64,000 bases of DNA, from contig OX457056.1 of the NCBI GenBank assembly GCA_949752795.1, positions 176,414,428 to 176,478,427 on the forward strand, read 5' to 3'. Positions within the stretch are counted from its first letter, which is position 1. Each line of letters starts with the position of its first letter. The notes beneath the pieces are model-generated. The model was not told the DNA's origin, searched no databases, and saw nothing but the letters and a program-made list of their open reading frames with translations. The DNA is from Hyperoodon ampullatus. Lineage: Eukaryota; Chordata; Mammalia; Artiodactyla; Ziphiidae. The position numbers were made by a program, and so were the translations under genes. Positions 41,608 through 52,975 of this stretch are shown piece after piece.

Positions 41608-43100
41608 AATATGGTTGCCTCCCTTAAAGACCTAAGAGATGGATGGGTGGTGGTTCCCATCATACCTCTGTTTGATTTACCAGTCTGGCCTCTACAAAAT
41701 CCAGACAAATCCTGGAGAATGGCAATGGACTATCACAAATCTAACCAAATAGTATCCCCAATTGCAGCTGCTGTGTCAAGTATGTTATCTTTGCTAGAGC
41801 AGATTAGTAGGGACTCAGGTACATGATATGTGGCCAGTGATCTGGCAAATCGACTCTTTTTCTATCCCCTATCAAAAAAAGAGTCAGAAATAATTGACAT
41901 TCCTTTGGAATGTGCGACAATATCCATTTATAGCCTTGTCCTTAAGCTATGTTAACTCTTTGTCCTCTGTCATAACACAGTCTGAAGAGACATGGACCAG
42001 CTGGACATCCTGCAGAGTATCACACTGGTCCAGTAAATTTATGACATCATGCTAGTTGGATCAAAAAACAAGCAGTTGCTAGGATATTGGAGGCCTTGGT
42101 AATTTACATGCATCCTCAAGGGAGATGAACTCTAAAAGACTCAGGAGCCTGCCACATAAGTATTTTTTCAGAGTCCAGTGATCTTGAGTATGCTGGGGCA
42201 TCCCTTCTAAAGTAAAAGAGAAATCACTGCATATTGTAGCTCCCATCATGAGCAAGGCAGCACAATGCCTGCCAGGTAGACCTCTTCAGGTTCTAGAAGC
42301 AATATATTTCCAGAAGTACTGCTCCAACTCACATACCTGGTGACACAGAAGGATGCCATTTTTCAGTCGGGTCCATAGCAGAAAAGGACTCTGCAACAGG
42401 TCTAGGCTGCAGGGCAAGCAGCTATTGGCCTTTTGGACCACACAGCCCAGCAGAGACTATTAGGGGTATCAGTGGTGGGAAAATAAGACATGTAGGTTTT
42501 ATGACAAGCCCCAATAGGAGAATCACAATGTAAATCCATAGAATTCTGGATCAAAGCCATGTTAACTGCAACAGAGAATTATACACCTTTGAAAACACAG
42601 CTCCTGGAATACTACTAGGCCCTGATAGAGATGAGTGCCTCACCATGGAACACCAAGTGACCATGACACCAGAACTACCCCTCATGAGATATTTCTATCA
42701 CACTTTGCAAGCCATTAGCTGGGGCAGACCCAGGTGGAAGAGGTACATCTAGCATTGAATGTGAACAAGACCTGAGGGCACAAGCAAGATGCAAGAGAAG
42801 ATAGCATGCAGGTAGCTCATAGCATCATGCAGGTGCTGCTATGCAGCACCTAGTGGTGTGCTGGAGCCAGTCTGCACCAGCTCATGAGAGCTCATTGTTT
42901 TTTCAGGAAGGGTTGCCATCTTGTCGACATCATATTGGTGGTTTGAAATTGACCATAGTGGAAGTATGTACACTATGAAAATTAGCTAATGTTATAAATC
43001 AGATATTTTTTTCTCCTTTTCAGAAAGCCAGTTGTTAAATATTTACCAGTATACCACTGCTCAGCTCACATCTCTTACTGCATGGGGAAATTTTTGATGA
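41608..43100 (+). pseudogene. ERVL-like pol remnant: reverse-transcriptase region and beyond
   Basis: An open stretch at 41608-41826 reads as the N-terminal part of a retroviral reverse transcriptase: a PVWPLQNPDKSW segment followed by a WRMAMDY-type motif. Past its stop, ASDLAN-type and LDILQSITLVQ-type residues follow, then a decayed version of the YxDD-region context. Stops and frame changes are frequent. The remnant lies downstream of the nested L1/MER2 block and continues the ERV that began at 35398. It is not functional. Confidence 0.7.
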
Positions 43101-43599
43101 TCAGTTGATGCAGGAAAAAAAGCCTGAGCTTGATTCACAAATGGCTCAACTTAGTTTGTTGGTGAAAGCTAGAAAGGGGTGATGGCTGCACTGCTGCCCC
43201 ACACAACATGGTCTTGAAAGATGACGGTGAGGAGAATGCCTCCCACCTGGTCAGCTACTTTATGTGGAAAGAGAAGTGGCCTGAAATTAGAATACACAGG
43301 GACTCATGGACAGTGCTGAATAGCTTGGCCCTCTGATCAGGGGTCTAGAAGCAGAAAGCTTGGAAGACTGGGGAACAACAAAGACAAGGGTAAAGCCATG
43401 TGGATGAACATATGGAAGTGAGCATAGAGTGTGAAGATCCTTATTTCACATGTTAATGACCATCAGAGGACATCTATCATAGGAGACATACTAAAAAAAC
43501 ACATATCCAGTTGATACAAGCCAGCCTCTGTCATCAGCCACTCCACTGCTTGCATCTTGGGCACATGAATGGAGTTCCCATGGTAGCAGGGATGGAAGC

Positions 43600-44100
43600 T
43601 ATACATGGATGCAATGGCACAGGTCCTTATTAAGGGTGATCGACCTACTCTCACCACTGAATGTCTGACCTTCTCGCAACAGAAACCAACAACACAGTCC
43701 CTCCAAGAGACCAAGCAACCACCTGATGACAAGTTAACTACTTTGGATACCATCTACCCTTTCCCAAGGATAGACGTATATTCTAGGTGTGGATTTGCCT
43801 TTCCTGCCTGCCAGCCCTCATCCAGTACCATTATCCAAGCGCATATAGAATGGTTAATCCTCCAGCATAAGATTCCATGTACTACTGTGTCACACAAAGG
43901 GATTCACTTAACGTTAAAGGAAGTGCTGGAACAGGCATAATACCGTGAGATCCACTGTTCACATCACACACCGCCATAACCAGAAGCCACTAGCCTGATA
44001 GAAGAGCCAGCTCAGAGCCAATACCTTATGAAGATGGCACGCTGTCCTGTGCAATGCAGGGGACATTCTAAATAAATGACCCTTATATGGTGCTGTTTCC
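43600..44100 (+). pseudogene. ERVL-like pol remnant: integrase region
   Basis: The frame around 43605-43940 and its neighbours contains an IDVYSRCGFAFPA segment and a VSHKGIHLT segment, as expected for a retroviral integrase core. It is followed by a stop-ridden C-terminal part. There is no intact catalytic domain. Confidence 0.65.
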
Positions 44101-44680
44101 CCAGGAGGTAGAATACATAGGCTTAGGAATCAAGAGGTGCAAGTGGGGGTACTCCCATTTTCCTTCACTCCTACTGCTCCATTTGGGGAATTTGTGCTTC
44201 CCTCTCCTGAAACTCTGGGTTCTGAACAGTCAAGAGTCTTGGTTGCTAGAAGGGAGTACTTCCACCATGGCTGCCAGCTGGGCTCTTTAAGCTCCTCCTG
44301 CCAAGGTGTCGGAGGACAAGAAGAGGAATCACCATCCTGGCAGGAATAATTGGCCCTAGTCACCAGGAAGAGGTAAGACTGCTGTTAGACAGTAGGGGCA
44401 AAAAAGAATATGTTTTCCACCTGGGTGATCCATTTGAGCATCTCTTGGTACTCTCTTGTTCAGTTTTGGTAATAAATAGACCAGTGTAGCAGCTACAGAC
44501 TGAGAACAGCATTGTGACCAGGGACTCAGACTCTTAAGAGTTGAGGGTCTGGGTCATACTACCAGGTAAGCCACCAGGAGCACCAGAGGTGCTAGCTGAG
44601 GGTGAGGGTAAAATAGACAGCCGGTAGAGGAGGGAAATGATGAGTATTAACTGCAGCACTGAGACCTCCTACAGTGGTAG
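44100..44680 (+). pseudogene. ERVL-like dUTPase-type tail of pol, decayed
   Basis: Downstream of the integrase region, short segments in different frames (about 44137-44640) resemble the dUTPase-type domain that ERVL elements carry after integrase. The LTR follows directly, leaving no room for env. Both points favour ERVL. The assignment rests on recognition of short motifs. Confidence 0.5.
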
Positions 44681-45000
44681 TGTCTGTAGTTGATCCCAGT
44701 AATGTACTTCCTCCCCAGGGTAGCCTATGTCTAATGACTGAACATCATGGAAGTATAAATCCTGGTCCCAGCCGTCATGATCTGGACTAAATTGGGAGGG
44801 CTACCCTTGCTTCAGAATTCCTATTAGGATCAACTTAGACCTATTAGGGGACTAACACAGCCAAACTTTTCTCTCTGCCAAATTCTACTTTCTTTTCTTT
44901 TCTTTCCACTGGTGTTGATCCCTGAAGCAATCCCTAGTAAACTTCCTACATGCTAATCTCAGGGTCAGAGTCTGCTTCCCAGGAAACCCAATTTAAGATA
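44681..45000 (+). mobile_element. 3' LTR of the ERVL-like element
   Basis: Begins about 'tgtctgtagttgatcccagt', has a TATA-like 'aagtataaatcc' (about 44754) and ends 'caggaaacccaatttaagat'. Its last about 110 bp aligns by eye with 35400-35516. Confidence 0.6.
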
Positions 45001-45079
45001 CTAGGTTGGTTTCTTTATTTTCAATATGAAAAACCTCCAAACACATTCTAGATTAATTATCAGAAAGCTTGAAAGCCTC

Positions 45080-46080
45080 ATATGTACATTGATTAATTCA
45101 CTCATTCAACAAATATTTATTTAGTACCACCTATATATCAAGAACCATTCTAGAGACTAAGGCTATAGTGACAAAAAAAAATAAAAAGATTCCTTCCCTT
45201 GTGGCACTTGTATTCTAGTGGAGGTTAACCAACAATGAGCATGAAACAAACAAGATAATTTTGATGAGTGCTATGAGGAAAATAACACAGGAGAGTATGA
45301 TAGGAAGTAACTGGAGATGCTAGAGGTATGATGGGTTCCATCAAGAAGGTGGTTAAGTAAAGCTTTTCTTAGAAGATGGCATTTGAGCCCAGATAAGAGG
45401 AACCCAGCCTTTTAAGAATTTGGTAAGAATATTCCAGGCAGAGAAAAGAGCATGTGTAAGGAAGGAAATGAGTGTGAGCGTGTAAAAAATAGGACAAAGA
45501 CCAGAGTGGAAGGAGCTGGTGACCAAGAGGGAGTGGGCTAAGAGGAGGCCATTGAGGTAGGCAGGGGCCACATTGTGTAGGACCCATGGGAAATTGAAAG
45601 GATTTTGGATTAATTCTAATCTCAGTGGAAATCCATTAGAGGATTTTAAACAAGGGAGTAGTATCATCCGTTTTATTTTTTCATAAGTCAATTTAGTTGC
45701 TGTTGGAGAATCAACTAAGGGGGAGAAAGGCAAAAATGAGAACAGGGAAACTGTTGTAGAAGCTGTTGAAGTAGCCCAGGTAAGAAATGATGGTGACTAA
45801 ACCTGGAATGGTGGCAATAAAGCAGTTAAGAGGTAGTTGGATTTGGGATCTATTTGAGAGGCATAGCCAACAGGACATGCTAATGGATTGTCTCAGTGGA
45901 AGTTCAGGATAACAGAAAGGAGAAGAATATAGAATGTCTGATCAACTGGGTGGATGGTGGAACTGTTTATTAAGATGGGGAAGATTGTGGTGGGTGGGTT
46001 GGAGGGAATGAATCAAGAATTCTAATTTGGTGATGCTAAGAGACATGACACGGAATGATAGGTAAAGTCATGAGTTCTGG
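45080..46080 (-). mobile_element. L2 LINE remnant, antisense, about 1 kb
   Basis: Starts at the complement of the L2 3' end ('attcaacaaatatttattta') and passes through 'aatattccaggcagagaaaa', 'ggtaggcaggggccacattg', 'gtagcccaggtaagaaatga' and 'actgggtggatggtggaact'. A 126-codon minus frame (45353-45733) is part of this L2 and not a gene. Confidence 0.85.
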
Positions 46081-47137
46081 TACACTGTCCGGGCCCCAGA
46101 GAAAGGCTTCAGGTGGGTAAAAATTAATATTGGTTTCCCCCAGCAAGAAGTCAGGCCACCTCTGGATTGCCAGACAGTTTACTGTGAACATTTAAGCGAT
46201 CTGGGGCAAGGATATCAGTGAATGCCCCTCGCCCGTGGCATACACACCTTCTCTCTCCTCCCTGTGTGGACACTCCAGCCCAACTGTGATGGCTCTTGTC
46301 CAGATTCTCAGGGGCACAGACTCCAAACAGCCACATTGCCTTGGCCCTGTAGACACCTGGCCAAGTGGGTGAGTATTGCCTGAGAGGGGCGCCCTCTGTA
46401 GCCCAGGGCTCAGGGCAGGAGCCCCGGCTCCCTGGGTCTAAGGGAGATCTTGCTCTAGCCTCTAGTAATGTGTACCAGTCTCTCCCCTCATCATGATAAC
46501 TGTATAAATAGAGCAGTAGGAAGCTCAGGGCACCTAGTTATCAAGCCCCATACAGGTGCTGAATTATTTAAGAGGCAAGTAAGAAGAATGGGAGCTTATA
46601 AAGAAAACAAAAAGGAACAGAAAGTGAGGAAGGCAAGCCCACTAGACTGTGAGAGACTTGAGAACAGTGACCACATCATACCCAAGCCTGGATCCTCAGC
46701 ACAATGCCTGGAACTTACTAGGAGCATGGGGACAGCTTCTCTTTCCAACTCCAGCTTTACACTCTTTTAAGGCACATCTTCCTCTTAGGGAAAGTACCAG
46801 CAAGGAAGATTTCACCATTTTCACCAACTCAGTAGAGCCTGACCTCCATTGGTCCATGTTTCTCAGTTGGGTGAAATAAATGTCACTGTGCAACCAGCCT
46901 TTTGGTTCTTGTTCTCTTGGATCTGCATGCCCACAAAGGGAGTCCATTCTCTTTCGGCACTCCCACTCCTCGGAGGAAGCTTGAAGAGATAAAGCACCCA
47001 CACTGCTCTCACATACCCCTCCCCACCAACCCATTCCCCCAACAAGAGGAGGGAGGCCTGAAGTTCCCCAGGGGTGCTACTTCTGTTCAAAGAGGAAAGA
47101 AATATTAGCCCCACTATCAATCTCACGTTTAAGATGG
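46081..47137. other. Intergenic, mostly unassigned; L2-like tail inside
   Basis: GC richer than its surroundings. 46640-46725 ('gactgtgagagacttgagaa', 'caatgcctggaacttactag') looks like an L2 3' end. A TATAAATA at 46503 and an AATAAA at about 46875 could mark an LTR, but I cannot align one. Frames at 46468-47126 overlap on both strands with no support. Confidence 0.4.
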
Positions 47138-47235
47138 TTCTTGGTCAGTTCTCCAAAAGCCAGTTTTCTAAAAGCCAACTCACCGAAGGCTGATTTACTG
47201 CATGGCCCAGTCTCCAAAGCCCAGTCACCAGGAGG
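47138..47235. repeat. Short degenerate tandem repeat, unit about 15-16 bp
   Basis: Units 'ctccaaaagccag', 'ttctaaaagccaac', 'tcaccgaaggctga', 'tactgcatggcccag' and 'ctccaaagcccag' follow one another. On the minus strand they read as repeated Phe-Gly-Glu-Leu-Ala. Confidence 0.55.
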
Positions 47236-47699
47236 GAGTCTGATGTGGGTCTTTTCTGTATCTTCCATATCTCTCCTTAACATGCTCATGCTTTCCTCCA
47301 CCTTCTTGAACATATTTGTTATTACTCTTTTAATGCCATAGTCTACTAATTTTATCATCTGTGTTATTTCTGGATCTGTTTTATTGATTGATTTTTCTCA
47401 TCTTTATGAGTTACATTATTCTGCTTCTCTGCATGCCTAGTAAATTTTTATTGGATGCAAATAGTTTGAATTTTGTCTTGTTCAATACTGGATATCTTTT
47501 GTTCCTTTGAATGGTTTTGGGCTCTGTTTTAGGACACAGTTAAGTTACTTGGAAGGAATTCAGTCCTTTCAAAATTTGTCTTTATACTTTGTTAGTTGGG
47601 TTCAGAGCAGCCTTTAGTCTAGGGCTAGTTCTCGGGATTGTTCTGCCTGATCTTTTCTGGTGGTCTTCCCCTAACCTCATGTAGAGTTCTCACACACAT

Positions 47700-48192
47700 T
47701 GCTATGGACTGAATGCTTGTGTCCCCCCCAAATTCACATGTTGAAACCCTAACCCCCAATGTGATGGTATTTAGAGGTGGGGTCTTCAGGAGGTAATTAG
47801 GTTAAGATGAGATCATAAGGGTGGGGCCCTTATGATGGGATTAATGCCCTTATAAAAAGAGGAGGAGACCAGGCATCTCAGTCTCTCTGAGACACCAAGG
47901 AAGGCCACGTGAGGGTATAGACAGGAAGAGAGCTCTCACCAAGACCCAACCAGACACCCTGATCCCAAACTTCCAGCCTCCGGAATTGTGAGGAATAAGT
48001 GTGTTTTTAAAAAATTTGAATGGAAATACAGTTAATTTACAATATTAGTTTCAAGTGTACAACATATCAATTTTTTTATAGATTATACTCCACTTAAAGT
48101 TATTACAAAATAATAGCTATGGAAATAATTGTCTGTTGTTTAAGCCACCTGGTCTATGGCATTTTGTTGCAGTGGCTGAGCTGACTAAGACA
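47700..48192 (+). mobile_element. MST-type MaLR LTR, interrupted by an L1 3' fragment
   Basis: Begins 'tgctatggactgaatgcttg', then 'cacatgttgaaaccctaacc', 'tgggattaatgcccttataa' and 'cagcctccggaattgtgagg', and ends 'ggctgagctgactaagaca'. The match to the MST/THE1 layout is clear. About 120 bp of L1 splits it near 48006-48125. Confidence 0.88.
48006..48125 (-). mobile_element. Short antisense L1 3'-end insertion inside the MaLR LTR
   Basis: 'tggaaatacagttaatttac', 'agtttcaagtgtacaacata' and 'gattatactccacttaaagt' are the complement of an L1 3' UTR. LTR sequence resumes after it. Confidence 0.75.
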
Positions 48193-48790
48193 CCTAGGTA
48201 CTGATGAGTACTGAGCTGAACTCTCAAGGGGAACTCTCTGTGGATCTTTGAGCTCTCTTCATGTGGCTCTTTACTGTCTGGCCTGACTCACAAATTCCAG
48301 CTCCCTTGACCTCCTCGGGGGTCAGAGACCACTCTGTTTAGGTGCTCCTTCCTGTGCTGCAGCTGAGAAATTCTCTCCAGGGAGTATGCTTGGACAGTCT
48401 TAGAGTTCACCTTGTTTGTTTTCATTCTCCGTGCTGCCTGTTGTCCAATGCCTGAAAACTATTGTTTTACATATTTTTTTCTAGTAATTTCATTGTATAG
48501 GAAGGAGGCTAAATCTGGACCCTGTTATTTCATCATGGTCAGGTAAACTCAGTCTATACTATAGACTCAATGCTCCAGTATCTAGTAGGGAAAGTCTTCC
48601 CTCATTTTTCTTTTTATTTCAAAACTTTCTTGGCCATTTGGGTCCCTTTCTCTTTCATATGAATTGTATAGCCAGCTTATTAAATTCCCTTAGAAAGTCC
48701 TGTTGGGTTTTGGATTGGGATGAATTAAATTTGTATAATAATATGAGATATAACTGATATCCTTACATTTGCATATATCTTGCCCTTGGA

Positions 48791-49073
48791 TGGGGAAAGT
48801 TAATATCATAAAATACTACTTCTCAGCTGCTGATGCTTTGGATGGCCTGGAAGGGGAGGATGCATGATACAATTGGATTGGGCATTTGAAGAACCAGTGG
48901 AGGACAGGCTGGCCATTTCAAGGTTGATAAGCTGGAAGGGGGTGGGAATTCTTTTGGATTAAAACCTTAAAATTCTAAGGTTAAAATTCTAAAGGTTAAG
49001 GAGATAGAGTGATCTCTGAGACAGTTTATAATGAGAAAACAAGATGGAGAGAAGTATATATGGTATATATATT
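48791..49073. other. Intergenic, nothing assigned
   Basis: About 280 bp with no recognised repeat. It contains a local duplication 'aaccttaaaattctaaggtt' / 'aaaattctaaaggttaag'. Confidence 0.5.
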
Positions 49074-49080
49074 TAAGAAA

Positions 49081-49260
49081 GGGCCTGCCGATGCAGGGGA
49101 CACGGGTTCGTGCCCTGGTCCGGGAAGATCCCACATGCTGCAGAGCGGCTGGGCCCGTGAGCCATGGCCGCTGAGCCTGTGCGTCCGGAGCCTGTGCTCC
49201 GCGATGGGAGAGGCCACAACAGTGAGAGGCCTGCGTACCGCAAAAAAAAAAAAAAAAAGA
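49081..49260 (+). mobile_element. 5'-truncated CHR-type SINE
   Basis: Starts at 'gggcctgccgatgcagggga', so it lacks the first about 35 bp including the A box. The rest is near consensus and ends in an A-run. 'aagaaag' flanks both sides. Confidence 0.92.
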
Positions 49261-49939
49261 AAAGAAAGAGGAGATACATATACACATACTGTGTATGTAT
49301 ACATGTGCATAAATCTATAACTACTTAAATTTAAAAATGTAAAGTTAATTAACTATAAAACCAGTTTTAAATGACTTCCTGCGGGGAAGTAGTGAACAAG
49401 CAGAGACAGAAGCTGAGCTTTTCTGAATATTCCCTACTTTTAGATTTGACTTTAAAACCATATACGTTTTACACAATTATACATCAAACTTAAATTTTTA
49501 AAATGCAATCCCTAAACACTGAAAGTAAAATAAAACAAATGAACCCAACTCAACCAGAATCATGTTGGTGGCACAGCTACCCAGAGAGAAGCTATTTAAA
49601 GTGAATTTTAAAGCACAGTAATTTGATAGCCCATCCCTAGTGGGATATACTCTACGGACAAAAAATGAATTGCAAAAAATATCTTAAGCTGCCCTGAGAA
49701 ATCCCACATTTTTTGAGGCAGTATTGAGACCATTATTCGCAGACTATAGTGTATGTAGAGTGGCCTAAAGGAAGCAAGTAATTCTGTTGAGATTGTCAAC
49801 AACTGAAATTTTTCAGTGTGGTAGGAAGGAGGTCAATGAGTTAAGTAATAACCCTGTAGTCTTTAATTTGAGTTGAAACTATTAGTATAAACTCATGACA
49901 TGTACTCTTACCAACAAACACCATTTTCTACTCTGTCCA
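49261..49939. other. Intergenic, nothing assigned
   Basis: AT-rich with a short TATACA-type simple stretch at 49275-49310. No gene or clear repeat. Confidence 0.5.
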
Positions 49940-50960
49940 CTGAAAAAAAATTCCAGAAACAATGACTAAGCTGGTAACATCAAGTGCCCAGATGGTGGTC
50001 CCAAATTCAGTTTCACCTAGAAGGCCAAAGGGCCCCTTGGATTACAGCCATGACAGATCTAGGGCAGGAAACACACCACCTGCCCTGAGTAACTGAGCTT
50101 CCTGCTCTCTGGTGTGACCTTAAAGATTCCCAGGGCTGTGTCCAAAGGCCTCACAAGCCAACCTGAAGAGGCTCCCACAGGCCACTGAAACATGAATAAT
50201 AACTTTAATAGATTGAAATATATCCAATATGATTATGCCCACTAGTTCATAACAAAGCAAACAAACAAAACAAAACAAAAGTTAGTGGTCACTTTCAGAA
50301 GATTCTAGGAAGTCAGCTCATCTGAAATCAATCCCTTATCTTGTTTTTTTGCATAACATGTACCTCCAGGTACCCAAGTAGTTGAAGTACTTTTGTAGAA
50401 GAAACATCTAAAGCTGCTTCCATTTACAATACAGAAGGAGTGATGGAGTCAAAACGTCACCACTATGCAAGTTCTAACAAATCCATGGATAGAGGAGTGC
50501 TGAACAACAAAGAGAGAGAATCAGACATCCTGTGCTGTCCTCTGTGAAGAGTATTTGCCAGAAAATTGAACCTGAGTCTGATCAAACTTCTAGATCTAAC
50601 CACTAATAGGCAGAAACTAAAGGGACAGAGGAATACATTACATGACACCACAGAGGCGCAGTCATCAAAATGCAGGCTAGGAAATGCTACTGGAAAAAAC
50701 AACCGATTCTCTTCAGTAATTGCAAGAAAAAAGTGTGAGAGGGGAGGAGTCTATAGATTCAAAAAAGATTTAAAGACCTGTCACAACCAACTGCAATTTA
50801 TGGCCTTATTTTGATTCTGAGTCTAACAAATAGACTAAATAATCATGGGATAATTGGAGAAATTTAAACAGTGACTAGACATTTAATTATCCAGAAATTG
50901 TTCATTTTTAAGATGTGCTAATATTATTTCTTTTTTAAAGAAATAAATACTGAAATTCTT
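49940..50960 (+). mobile_element. L1M 3' UTR remnant
   Basis: 'ccagaaacaatgactaagct', 'aataataactttaatagatt', 'gaaatatatccaatatgatt' and 'gataattggagaaatttaaa' fit an L1ME/L1M 3' UTR. Frames inside it are incidental. Confidence 0.55.
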
Positions 50961-51882
50961 ATAGATAAAAAATAACAATCGTCCCCCTAAATAAATATAA
51001 CACAATTCCATTTATTATCCTAACAGGTTTTTTGGGGGGGAGTGGAAGGAGTTGATAAAATTGTTTTAAAATCTATATGGAATACATATGGAAATATAAA
51101 AGCCTGAATAGCAAAGAAAACTATAAAGAAGATAAATAATGAGAGACTTGCCTTCAACTGAAAGCCATTGTAATAAAAATCACTGTAATACAACCAGCAT
51201 GGTATTGGCATAAGAGTAGACAAATCAGTGGAACAGAAGAGTGGATCCAAATATAGATCTCAGTATATATCATAATTTAATATGTGACAAAGGTAGTATT
51301 TCAATTCTGTGGGAAAGAATGGTTTATTTAATAAATAGTGCTGGCATAACTGGCTATTCATCTAGAACAAAATGAACTTGTATCCCAGTTTCACAACAAT
51401 CCAAAAATAAATTCCCAGTGGATTAAAAACTTAAATGTAAACAGTAAATCTTAGAAGAACATTTAGGCGACTACCTGGAAATCTAGGGGACAGAGAACAC
51501 CTCTGTAACTAAAACCAGAAATCTGGAAGTATAAAAGATAGACATATTTGATTATCTAAAAATGGAAAACTTTTATATGGCAAAAGATACCATAAACAAA
51601 GTCGAGTCAAAATATGCATTTAGAAAAGTATGTGTAATGCAGATAACAGATAAAGGGTTAACAATTCTTACATGCAACAAATTCCTACAAAGTGATAAGA
51701 AAAAGATAAGCACTTCCATTTTTTAAAAAGGGCAAGGGTATACACAGGCAATTCACAGAATACCAAATCCAAATGGCTAATAAGCATATTAAAAGGTACG
51801 CAAACTCACCAGCAGTCAGGAAACTGCAAATTAAAATAATGAGACATTACACCCATCCGACTGGCAAAAATTAGAAAGAATA

Positions 51883-52226
51883 GGACTTCCCTGGTGGCAC
51901 AGTGGTTTAGAATCTGCCTGCCAATGCAAGGGACATGGGTTTGAGCACTGGTCCAGGAAGATCCCACATGCCATGGAGCAACTAAGCCCAAGCGCCACAA
52001 CTACTGAGCCTGTGCTCTAGAGCCCACGAGCCACAACTACTGAGGCTCACGCACCTAGAGCCTGTGCTCTGCAACAAGAGAAGCCACCGCAATGAGAGAC
52101 CAGCGCACCACAATGAAGAGTAGCCCCCACTCACCGCAACTAGAGAAAGCCCGTGCACAGCAACAAAGACCCGATGCAGCCAAAATATAAATAAATAAAA
52201 TAAATAAATAAATTTATTTTAAAAAA
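51883..52226 (+). mobile_element. CHR-type SINE, long subtype, in L1M, with TSD
   Basis: From 'ggacttccctggtggcacag' to an (AAATA)n tail. Flanks 'attagaaagaata' and 'attaaaaagaata' form the target-site duplication. Confidence 0.93.
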
Positions 52227-52878
52227 TTAAAAAGAATAATATTATCTATTGCAATCTCATGCATTGCTTGTGAAAAGTGTGAATTGTTATTGCCTTTTGG
52301 AAAAAAAAAATCTAACAACATCTATTAAAATAAAGAATCCACATACCCAATGATTGCACTGCTGGGAATGTAGCCAGTAGAAATAAAAGAACCAGTACAG
52401 AAGGCTATATGTAACTTGTTTACTGCAGAATTATAGTAGCAAAAAACTAAAAACAAAGTGAATATGCATCCATAAGGAAATGGTTGAATAAATTGTGCAT
52501 GTATCTGCATCATAAAATACTATGCAGCTACTAAGAAGGAATTAGAACTACTCCCCATGAATTAGAAGGATTTCTTCACAATGTTGAGTGATAAAGACAA
52601 GATGCTTAGAATTGTGTATATTATGGTTTCCAGCTATAAACTAGTATATGAGTGTATGTATGTACGTGTGTATATATGTAAATATATATATTTGTGTGCA
52701 AACTTCAGTTTGCTCATGATTACATGACCTTGGGGAAAAAGCATGGAATGCTCTACAGGGCACTGTTAACAAGGGCTATGCCAGGTTGGGGGTAGGGGGA
52801 TTAGTTTTGGGTAGATGCTGGAAGAAGGTAGAAGGAAAAAAAATCTAATAGAAATTTTTTAAACTAGCATAATGATAC

Positions 52879-52975
52879 TATATATATATATATATATATA
52901 TAACACACATTAGTATGTATATACATTATATATACATACATATACATGTATAATGTGTGTGTATATATATATTAA
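52879..52975. repeat. (TA)n and TATG/TATAC-type microsatellite cluster
   Basis: A (TA)11-type run at 52879-52902 is followed by mixed TATACATA and TGTGTATATA units. A smaller TATG/TGTA cluster precedes it at 52655-52695. Confidence 0.85.

Larger units (their letters stand above)
47340..48790 (-). mobile_element. Antisense L1M 3' UTR/ORF2 remnant, split by an LTR
   Basis: Complement phrases 'gttttcattctccgtgctgc', 'ctgttgtccaatgcctgaaa' and 'tttcatcatggtcaggtaaa' (3' UTR) are followed by 'tcttggccatttgggtccct' and 'ccttagaaagtcctgttggg' (ORF2). An MST-type LTR sits inside it. Confidence 0.65.

Noticed and set aside
41446..41826. 126-codon ORF as a possible captured retroviral gene
   Set aside because: Its first third is MER2 and L1 3' sequence. 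Only the rest is a pol remnant, followed by stops, so it is a chance fusion across an insertion boundary.
45353..45733. 126-codon minus-strand ORF
   Set aside because: It lies wholly in an antisense L2 element and shows no start or splice context.
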